From Isotricha intestinalis (Eukaryota > Ciliophora > Litostomatea > Vestibuliferida > Isotrichidae): a stretch of 18,329 nucleotides of DNA. Positions within the stretch are counted from its first letter, which is position 1. Every line of letters starts with the position of its first letter. The notes under the pieces are model-generated. The model saw only the letters and a list, made by a program, of their open reading frames with translations. It searched no databases and was not told the origin of the DNA. Both the position numbers and the translations under genes were made by a program. Below, piece after piece: positions 1-6,834 of the stretch. The stretch spans positions 1 to 18,329 of the forward strand of contig JAJJLU010004120.1 in assembly GCA_023807065.1 (NCBI GenBank). The letters are read 5' to 3'.

Positions 1-141
1 TTAACAAATTCTAATTGTTGAAATTTTCTTTTTTCTAAAATAAAAGTTCCATATAATAAAACTCCTAAACTATGACATTCATCACATGAGATTGTTTTAG
101 ATATTGAAATTCCTGTAATTTCATTAATAATTTTTTGTAAT
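1..141. repeat. Terminal direct repeat, left copy
   Basis: These 141 bases recur in the same orientation at 18190-18329. The only difference is one A (position 77) missing from the right copy. The repeat lies inside the coding sequence of the Hsp110-like gene, and the left copy keeps that reading frame open. A repeat exactly at both window ends is what a circular molecule, or a tandem array cut once by an assembler, would give. Confidence 0.95.
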
Positions 142-1218
142 ATTGGAGTTCTCATTAATTGACCTCCCATTTCTATTTTATATATTGAATTTTTATCTTT
201 AAGAATTCTTTTAACTTCATTGAAAAATGATTCAAATCTCTTTTTAAATAAATCTAATTTATCTTTAATTAATGTTTCAAATTCTTCTCTTGTAATATAA
301 TAATTAAAATCAATATCATTATCTAATGCATCTACATTTATTTCTGTTTCTGTATTTATTGAAAGATTTTTTCTTGCTTTTTCTATTTCTTCCATTAATC
401 TTATTTTATTTCTTCCTTTTACTTTTAATTCATATCCATTTTTTTCTTTAAATATTTCTAAACATTTATTAAATATAATATTATTAAAATCTCTTCCTCC
501 TAAAAATAATATATTTTCAACATACCTAACCACAAATTCATTTTTTGTAAATCTAGATAATATAAAAGAAGTTTTTGAATGACCAATATCAATAAATATA
601 ATATATTTTTTTTGATCTGTTAAATCAATATAATTTAAATATCCATAATACATTGTAATTGCTGTTGATTCATTAATAAAAGGTAAATTATTTCTTAAAT
701 TTAAAGCTTCTAAAATTTGTTTTAAAGATTCTTTTTGATAATAAGTATAATAATCTGGTACACTAAAAATATATTTTGGATTTTCTTGAGTATTTAATTT
801 CATTTTAATTTTCTTATTTAATTTACTTAAAAAAGCACAAACACAATAATCACCTACAAATTTGTGTTCTTTCTCATTTAATGTAAAAAAAAAATTTCCT
901 AATTGTTGAACATAATTATCTAAAGTAATAAAATATTCCATTTCCTTATTATTTATTTCTAATTCATAAACAAATCCAATTAATCTTGAAAGATTATTAA
1001 ATGTACTTAAACAATATTTTTTATATCCTAATTGTGTTGATTGACCAAATAAAAGATCTTTTTCTTTAAATTGAATAATTGAAGGAATAAATCTATCTAA
1101 TATATCATTTAAATTAATATTTAATTTAAAATCTTTTACAGAAATATATTTCTTTATTAGGTAGTTCTTCGCTTGCTGAAAATTTTGTTGATTGAGAACC
1201 TATATTAATTCCTATCAT
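1..1218 (-). CDS. Hsp110/Hsp70-like ATPase, N-terminal part (crosses window edge)
   Basis: This is an Hsp70-superfamily nucleotide-binding domain, closer to the Hsp110 branch, presumably a cytosolic chaperone or exchange factor. The protein starts MIGINIGSQST (phosphate-1 motif). Further motifs are NDILDRFIPS, NESTAI (phosphate-1/adenosine region), IDIGHSKTSF (phosphate-2, Hsp110-like DxGHS) and EMGGQLMR (adenosine motif), followed by SCDECHSLG at the left edge. The usual catalytic Lys of Hsp70 (K71, in KRLIG) is Ser here (LSRLIG), and the phosphate-1 Asp (GIDLG) is Asn (GINIG), so ATP hydrolysis may be weak or absent. The frame breaks once near 1140-1180: the start frame meets a stop at codon 32, while the frame downstream is open to position 1. 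A one-base error, an unusual 37-base insert or an intron could explain this. The frame continues at 18189-17757 if the ends are joined. Confidence 0.85.
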
Positions 1219-1337
1219 TTGATTAAGTTATTTTCTTAATTTTATTAAAAAAAACTATTAGATATTAAATTTTCATAAAGAAAAAGAATAATCATAATGT
1301 TTTATATAATTTTTATTAATTAATTAATATATTATAT

Positions 1338-1781
1338 TTAATCCATCATTGTATATGGATTATTATTTTCTTCATGAATAATATCAATAATTAAATTGTT
1401 AATTTCATTTTTTAAATTTTCTTTATTATCAGGTTCTTTATATTGTAAATTTAATTTTTTTCCTTGTTCAATAAAATTTTCAATTGAATTCGATATTTTA
1501 TATAAATAATTAACATCATCTAAAAATTTATTATAAAGATTAATTCCTTTTTCATCTTCTGCAAATAATCTAAATTCATTATTTATGATAAAGTGAAATA
1601 AATAAATTATTTTTTCAATATATTCTAAAACATTTTTTTCATTTTTAAATTCTTTTAAGAAAAAAAGACAAAAATGCATATATAATAAACATTTATATAT
1701 TTCCTAAATTTTAATAAGAATTTAATATACATTTTCTTTAACATAAAAGGGTGAAATAAATTCATTAAATTCTTTATCCAT
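1338..1781 (-). CDS. Small two-exon protein of unknown function
   Basis: I do not recognise the family. The continuous part starts at an internal Met at 1679, but the frame is open upstream of it. A 27-base GT-AG intron (1704-1730) joins it in frame to a short first exon, MDKEFNEFISPFYVKEN, starting at 1781. The spliced product is about 138 residues. It opens with an aromatic, helical stretch (CLLYMHFCLFFLKEF) and continues as predicted helix rich in Asn, Glu and Lys, ending NNPYTMMD. No signal peptide or catalytic motif is visible. The intron contains in-frame TAA and TAG, so an unspliced transcript would stop early. The N-terminal exon is inferred from frame and splice sites only. Confidence 0.65.
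1704..1730 (-). other. Predicted 27-base spliceosomal intron
   Basis: On the minus strand the element begins GTATATT and ends AATTTAG. It is A/T-only apart from the splice-site bases and one internal C. Its length is a multiple of three, but it carries in-frame TAA and TAG. Removing it joins two open stretches in the same frame. Introns of this size are typical of ciliates such as Paramecium. Confidence 0.65.
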
Positions 1782-1881
1782 ATTAAATTTTAATTTAACA
1801 CATTTAAAAAAATTAAGTATTAATTAGTATTTTGAAATTTATAAGATAATTAAATATTATTCAAATTATATTAAATTAATA

Positions 1882-2388
1882 TTAATTGTTTTTTATTAAG
1901 TCATTATATCTTTTACTTGCTTTTTGAATATCACCATTTGAAATTCCTATTTCAATTTTATTTTCTTTTATATAATAAGATATTATTGTTAAACACTCTT
2001 TTATGTTCATATTTTTAATTATTTTTTTTTCTTTTATTTTTTCAATATTTTTTTTATAATCATTATCAAATAAATTTAACTTATCAAATTTTTTACAAAA
2101 AATTTCATCTTCTACATTTTTTATTATTTCATTATTTAAAATAATTACATCTTTTATTTTTGGAATATTAAGTTCTTTACTTTCAAAAGGTGGATTATAA
2201 CTTTTTGGAATTAAGTCTTTATCTTGAAATAATGATTGATTATTTTTATTTAAATAAAAATTATTTCCTTCATTTTCTTCTCTTAAATTTTTTTCATTAA
2301 AATCATTTTTTTCATCATAAAATGTATTATTTAAATCTTGTTTTATATCTAAATTATATTTAATTTTATTATTAGTTTTATTTCCCAT
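1882..2388 (-). CDS. Hypothetical Asn/Lys-rich protein, possible N-myristoylation site
   Basis: The frame is a complete 168 residues with TAA at 1882-1884; I do not recognise the family. It starts MGNKTNNK, which has the Gly-2 needed for N-myristoylation, so membrane anchoring is possible but unproven. Residues 1-80 are polar and low in complexity, with one Pro-containing patch (PKSYNPPFES). The C-terminal third (about 120-168) looks like a small helical domain: MNIKECLTIISYYIKENKIE followed by SNGDIQKASKRYNDLIK. No transmembrane segment is seen. The gene starts 28 bases from the end of the next minus-strand gene (2417), so the two are packed tightly head to tail. Confidence 0.6.
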   Translation of the reverse strand: MGNKTNNKIKYNLDIKQDLNNTFYDEKNDFNEKNLREENEGNNFYLNKNNQSLFQDKDLIPKSYNPPFESKELNIPKIKDVIILNNEIIKNVEDEIFCKKFDKLNLFDNDYKKNIEKIKEKKIIKNMNIKECLTIISYYIKENKIEIGISNGDIQKASKRYNDLIKNN

Positions 2389-2416
2389 TTTTAAAAAAAA
2401 ATATATTTAAAAAATT

Positions 2417-3031
2417 TTATTTATTAATATTTTTTTTAATAATTCCATTTATTGGCATTTTATAAGTAAAAAATATTTTAGAAAATATCATTTCTCCTTC
2501 TTTTTGATTAATTTTATATTCATCTTCTTTAATTCCAGTATCAATATATTTAATTTTATATATTTTTTTATAATCAGGTTCTTTTTTACTTTTATTAAAA
2601 GTATGATTTTCTTCTTTTAAATTTTTATTTTCTTTTGGAAAAAATTGATTTGATTTTAAAATAATTTCATCTTTTATTTTTTCTTTAGTTAAAAATCTAA
2701 TATTTTCAAATTTTTTTTTTGGTGAATTTATACTTTTATTTATATTATAATCTCTAATAAAATTATTATATTTATCATATGTATTTTCAATTAATAAATC
2801 AATTTTATTTCTTTGATTTTTCTTATTTATTTTTTTTGTTTTTTTATTTAATCTTTCTGAATATTCATTATTATTTAATAAATTTCGAAAAATTATTCTA
2901 TGTTTATCAAATCTATCTTCAATTTTTATTAGAGGAGATTCCATATCTCTATAATGACGACTATTATAAATTATATTCATTGTTTTAAAATATGAATTAT
3001 TTTTTTTTTTCCTTTCTATCAGAGAATACAT
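2417..3031 (-). CDS. Hypothetical basic protein
   Basis: The frame is 204 residues, complete from Met to TAA, with no family I can name. It is strongly basic throughout, with Lys-rich runs (KKTKKINKKNQRNK, residues about 63-76) and little hydrophobic core. The C-terminal end is more ordered (GEMIFSKIFFTYKMPINGII). There is no signal peptide, membrane helix or known motif. Codon use matches the neighbours, and the frame on the opposite strand inside it (2779-2988) has the Leu/Phe/Tyr-only look of an antisense shadow. It is divergent from the gene at 3129 across 97 bases that must hold both promoters. Confidence 0.55.
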   Translation of the reverse strand: MYSLIERKKKNNSYFKTMNIIYNSRHYRDMESPLIKIEDRFDKHRIIFRNLLNNNEYSERLNKKTKKINKKNQRNKIDLLIENTYDKYNNFIRDYNINKSINSPKKKFENIRFLTKEKIKDEIILKSNQFFPKENKNLKEENHTFNKSKKEPDYKKIYKIKYIDTGIKEDEYKINQKEGEMIFSKIFFTYKMPINGIIKKNINK

Positions 3032-3128
3032 TTATGTAATTCTTTTTTAATTACAATAAAATTTTATATCATTAATTATATATTTATGTAAATAAATTCA
3101 AAATAACATTTTTTGAATTATTTATAAA
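3032..3128. promoter_or_regulatory. Short divergent intergenic region with inverted repeat
   Basis: These 97 bases separate two outward-reading genes and must contain both start regions. The stretch is almost all A/T. It holds a perfect 9-base inverted repeat, AATTCAAAA (3095-3103) and TTTTGAATT (3111-3119), separated by seven bases and placed just before the ATG at 3129. Inverted repeats of A/T arise easily by chance here, so a regulatory role is only a guess. Confidence 0.3.
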
Positions 3129-3716
3129 ATGGATGAATTAGAAAAAAATATAAATAATTGGAAATTGCTTTTTTTTCGTAAAGAAAATACTCTTGAAATA
3201 AAATTATATAAAAAAAATTCATATGATGTTTTTAAATTCGATTTTAATAAAGAATTAATTGTAAAGAAATTTAAACAATTTCTTTCTAATTTTGAAATAA
3301 AAAATATCATAAGATATATTTGTTCTTTAATTGATGAAAATAAATTTAATATTAAAGAAAAAGAAAATGAATTAGAATTCAATTTAATTCCATTAAATGA
3401 AGAAGAAAAAATTAGTTTAACTTTAAAAAAAAATGATTTATTATCTGATGAAGTAATTGAAATTTTAATTAATAATTTAGAAGAATTAAAATATAATAAT
3501 TCAGATTTAAATAAAATAAAAGAAAATTTAAATAATGAATATACGAGTGATAAAGAAAAAAGTATTTTTCATGGAAAAGATTATGAACAATTAAATGATG
3601 AAATGTTTGAAAAAAAAAAATTATTTGATGAAAATGAAAAAAATTTTTTTACTTTAGAAGAAAAAATGAAAGAATTTGAAAATAGAATAAAAATTTTAGA
3701 ATCATTTAATTCATAA
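3129..3716 (+). CDS. Unnamed N-terminal domain plus coiled coil; paralogue of the WD40 gene
   Basis: This is a complete 195-residue protein. Residues 1-105 form a beta/alpha domain (LEKNINNWKLLFFRKENTLE, IIRYICSLIDENKFNIKE, LTLKKNDLLSDEVIEILI). The same domain, in the same order, begins the gene at 13977. Shared positions include (I/L)EKNIN(N/D)WKL, the I-I-x5-S-x-(L)ID core, and LLS(D/K)E(V/I)I followed by LIN. Residues 105-195 are Glu/Lys-rich coiled coil. The copy at 13977 goes on into seven WD40 repeats, whereas this one stops after the coiled coil. The first codons follow a run of A (TATAAAATGG), as at other genes here. The function is unknown; the coiled coil suggests dimerisation or a scaffold role, possibly with its WD40 relative. 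Confidence 0.75.
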   Translation: MDELEKNINNWKLLFFRKENTLEIKLYKKNSYDVFKFDFNKELIVKKFKQFLSNFEIKNIIRYICSLIDENKFNIKEKENELEFNLIPLNEEEKISLTLKKNDLLSDEVIEILINNLEELKYNNSDLNKIKENLNNEYTSDKEKSIFHGKDYEQLNDEMFEKKKLFDENEKNFFTLEEKMKEFENRIKILESFNS

Positions 3717-3875
3717 TCTTTATAATTATAATAAATTAAATAAAGAATTTAATCAAACAATAATTTAATTCTTTTATAATATATATTGAATTTAATAATA
3801 AGTAAAACTAATTTAATTGTTTTTTTCATTGAATAAATAAATTAGTTATTTAAAAATAAATAAATTCTTTCTATT

Positions 3876-4793
3876 TTATTGTTGAGAAATTTTTCTTAAA
3901 TTTCTAATTCGATTTAATAAATTTCTTCCTTTTAAATTAAAATCCATTAAAGATTTAGAATTAATTTTATCTCGAAATTTTCTTTTTCTTTCTTTTTCTT
4001 TATTAAAATCTGCAATTAATTTATTTAATTTATTACTCATATTTACTAAAGGATGACAATTTTTTTCTTCTTCATATAATTTATTTTTTAATCTTAATTC
4101 TTTAAATTTATCTCTTTCTTTACTTAAACTTCTATAATTTCTATAAGATATATTTTTATTTTTTTCTTGAATTATTTCTTTATTTTCTTCATTTTTATTT
4201 TTTTTATTTTCTTCATTTTCTTTTTTTAAATATTTTTCAAGATTAATCCTTTTTAAATTTATTTCTTCTTTTGAAATATCATTTTTTTTTTTTGTATTAT
4301 TATTATTAAAACTACTTTGACTAAAAGAAAATTTTTCACTTTTATTTCTTTTAGAAATTTTATCTTCTTTATTAATATTATTTTTTTCATTATTTCTTTT
4401 ATTATTTAAGGTTTTATAAAATCTTTGAGAAGGAGAAAAATGTAATTTTGTTAATAAATTTTTATATTGATTAACTATTTTTTTTCTTTCTGTCATATTA
4501 TTTTTATTATTTAATTCATTTATATTTTCTTTTTTTTCTGAATTTATTGCAAATTTTAATTTTTGAGATTTTAATGCAATTTTTACATTATTCTTATCTC
4601 TTGGTTTTTTTACTATTTTTAAATTTTTACCTTTAAATGTCACTGATATAAATTTTTTTTCTGAATTTTCAAATAATTTATTTTCTTTTTCTTCATATTT
4701 CTTTAATTCTTTTGATATACCAAATTTATTTTCTGCTTCAGAATATTTAGTTGAATTATTTATTTGTGAAAAATATAATTTATTTCCTTCCAT
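3876..4793 (-). CDS. Lys/Asn/Glu-rich low-complexity protein
   Basis: The frame is 305 residues, complete, starting MEGNKLYFSQ and ending RKISQQ with TAA. It is highly charged: Lys, Asn and Glu make up most of it, with predicted coiled-coil or disordered stretches (about 175-245 and 255-275) and Ser patches (KFSFSQSSF, near 154-162). A single Cys lies in NCHPLVNMSNKL (about 245-256). That segment recalls a short 'C-x-F/L-x-P-x-(I/V)N' motif seen in some ciliate cytoskeletal proteins; the likeness is weak. No membrane segment or enzyme motif is visible. A cytoskeletal or nuclear role would fit the composition but is not shown. The gene converges on the 3129-3716 gene with 159 bases between the stops. 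Confidence 0.65.
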   Translation of the reverse strand: MEGNKLYFSQINNSTKYSEAENKFGISKELKKYEEKENKLFENSEKKFISVTFKGKNLKIVKKPRDKNNVKIALKSQKLKFAINSEKKENINELNNKNNMTERKKIVNQYKNLLTKLHFSPSQRFYKTLNNKRNNEKNNINKEDKISKRNKSEKFSFSQSSFNNNNTKKKNDISKEEINLKRINLEKYLKKENEENKKNKNEENKEIIQEKNKNISYRNYRSLSKERDKFKELRLKNKLYEEEKNCHPLVNMSNKLNKLIADFNKEKERKRKFRDKINSKSLMDFNLKGRNLLNRIRNLRKISQQ

Positions 4794-5524
4794 AATAATA
4801 ATGTATAAATTAAATCAATTAATTGTTTTAAAATTAAATAAATTATTTGATTTGAAAATATTATAAAATAAATTTTTATTATATGAATTTAACATATTAA
4901 AATAATTATTTTCCTTTTATTTATATTTTCACTTAAATAATAAATATTTAATTAAATATTTCATTATTAGCACCAACAATACAAATAAAACATCATTCAA
5001 CAATAATCTAAACAAGAGCTAACTGAGTTAAAGAAAATTTTAATTTATCTTCGGCTGATTTTTTGGTAATTTTATTATTTATAATATTTTTTTCTTTATT
5101 AAACATATTAAGCAGTTAAAATTCCTCCTTTTAAAGTAGATCACACAATATTTCCACAATATAATCTTTGAATAAATCTCTATATTGAGAATTAACTTGA
5201 TTTCTATATAACATATTATATCTACGTTATCCAAAAATAGGAGGAATTAAATTGACTTTTTCACCTATTTTATATGCTTTTTCTATTTGATTTGAATTTG
5301 TAATCTATTCTGATTATCCCTAATAAAAAGCCATTCCATATTTAATTATATTAATGTAATTGAAGTCTTTTTAATGAATTTCTCACTCTTCTATTATATG
5401 TTTTATACTTAGAAATGATTCATTTGGAGATTCAAATCAAAAAATCTCATAGAAATTTTTTTTTCAGGAAGTGTAAAATAACATTATCGTTTATTATAAA
5501 GAAAAATATCTTAATTGATTTTTG

Positions 5525-5547
5525 GGATTAGGCCAAATCCCTAATCC
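5525..5547. repeat. Hairpin GGATTAGG / CCTAATCC
   Basis: This is a perfect 8-base stem (5525-5532 with 5540-5547) and a 7-base loop. It is more G/C-rich than its surroundings and lies about 60 bases inside the left border of the insertion. It is a single unit and not a telomere-like array. Confidence 0.6.
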
Positions 5548-6255
5548 TTAATATTTATTAATGATCCATAATAGATGTATATATATAAGATAAGATATAA
5601 TTAAAAGAAAAACCATCATTACTATAAAAAAATATATTGACAGATGAATTTTATTCTCTAAAATTGTTAAAAAAGTTTAAAATCGCTGATATAAAATTAT
5701 ACAATACAATTCACATATCAAAAATACCTAACAAGAAACATAAACCTATTATTACATGGAGAAAATATTATAATAACATTTGAGGAAAAGAAGAAAGATT
5801 ACCAATAGTATTTTTTCATTGATAAAGTACTAGATACAATAATAAATAGATTTCAATCCACAAATATTATATTATGTGTTTGTACATAGTTGTTAGCTTA
5901 CTCCTTTTGGAGATTGAAAAAGAAAGAAGTCTACATTAAGATATAGATAATAGATTTAATTATTTGCCAAAATTCATCCATTATGTTATTACAATAGAAG
6001 AAGTTAATTTCCCAAAATTTTTTCTCCTGAATAAGTTATTACTGATACTCCCTTTTTTTAATTTAAAACTAAGTGATTTATATAAACTTTTTTGAAAAAA
6101 TAACGAAATAAAATAGAAAGATAAAACTAATGATTGGATATGTTATTAGGGAAGAAAGAGCTTTGTTGATTATGTTTAAAGTATATGATTTGAGATTGAC
6201 TAAATTAAAAACGGAATATAGATAAGTAGACAAGATTCAGGGGGATAATTATGGG

Positions 6256-6281
6256 ATTTACTAATTTTGAAGTTAGTAAAT
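6256..6281. repeat. Hairpin ATTTACTAA / TTAGTAAAT
   Basis: This is a perfect 9-base stem (6256-6264 with 6273-6281) and an 8-base loop, about 25 bases inside the right border of the insertion. It is unrelated in sequence to the hairpin at the other border. Confidence 0.55.
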
Positions 6282-6549
6282 TTAAAAATTCTTAATAAAA
6301 ATATACAGGAAAACAATAAAAGAAAATAAATTTGCTTTATATTTATATTTAATTCTTTTAATGCTTTTACTAATGTTATTTCAAATTTTCCCATTCCATA
6401 TACTTCTATTGTGTTAAAATAGTTTATATTTTTTTTTTTACTGTTTCGATACATGGTTTTGACTATTCATCAGAATCATTCTCTTGCCAATTACAATTAC
6501 TTATTACTGATATTCTTGAACCCTTTTTTTCTAGGAAATTGTGCTACAT

Positions 6550-6834
6550 ATTAGATTTAAGTTATAACTTTTTTATTTTTTATTTGGGTTGATATATTTA
6601 TCGGGATTTTTTTATTTAATTTTTTTTTTCTAAAGTGATGTTTGAAAATTATAATACTAGTGTATTAACATGAATTCTCTTTTTTCTAATATATGATATT
6701 ATGTATAAATATAATAATTAAAAAATATAGAAATTTATAAAATATTCTTAATATTTTTTATAATATAAAGGAAAATAATTTATGTTCATTAAACTAAAAT
6801 TTCTAATTTATCAGATGATTATATACAAAAAAAA
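6550..6834. other. Intergenic, no gene seen
   Basis: This AT-rich gap lies between the start of the AKR pseudogene and the stop of the ABC transporter. I find no open frame, splice-linked exon or RNA-like structure in it. Both neighbours read on the minus strand, so it should contain the transporter's 3' end and whatever remains of the pseudogene's promoter. Confidence 0.5.

Larger units (their letters stand above)
5465..6311. other. Unrelated insertion splitting the AKR pseudogene
   Basis: The AKR similarity stops soon after KALKELN (near 6330) and resumes at about 5470. The intervening DNA shows no AKR sequence. It is bordered by the six-base direct repeat CAGGAA (5465-5470 and 6306-6311), which may be a target-site duplication or chance. 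Both strands carry short coding-like stretches broken by stops: the plus strand at about 5637-5777, and on the minus strand GVSVITYSGEKI near 6020-6055. I cannot name a source gene or transposase. A perfect hairpin lies close to each border. It may be a decayed mobile element, a second pseudogene fragment or, in a ciliate, germline-limited DNA. Confidence 0.5.
4948..6549 (-). pseudogene. Decayed aldo/keto reductase (Kv channel beta-subunit type)
   Basis: Reading the minus strand in shifting frames recovers an AKR from start to near end. The pieces are NFLEKKGSRISVISNCNW; NYFNTIEVYGMGKFE then KALKELN; SPNESFLSIKHIIEE; RNSLKRLQL; KIGEKVNLIPPIF; YNMLYRNQVNSQYRDLFKD; STLKGGILT; DKLKFSLTQLALV; and CIVGANNE. 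This order is that of Shaker-type beta subunits. It is broken by a TAG at codon 2, several frame changes, stops in place of conserved Trp, loss of about 25-30 residues after LKRLQL (where the catalytic His normally lies), loss of the C-terminal tail and an insertion of about 0.84 kb. The catalytic Asp is Asn in FNTIEVYG; the Tyr remains. A short open frame at 6200-6454 is only a piece of it. No functional product is expected. Confidence 0.85.

Noticed and set aside
1097..1139. A 43-base GT-AG intron in the Hsp110-like gene
   Set aside because: It restores the frame, but it would remove NDILD of the conserved NDxxDRxxPS stretch, so I do not list it as an intron; it is kept as one of three explanations for the break.
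5525..5547. GGATTAGG/CCTAATCC as telomere repeat
   Set aside because: There is one inverted pair only, with no tandem array and no position at a molecule end.
6200..6454. An 84-residue open frame as a gene of its own
   Set aside because: It contains NTIEVYGMGK and KALKELN of an aldo/keto reductase and is a fragment of the larger pseudogene.
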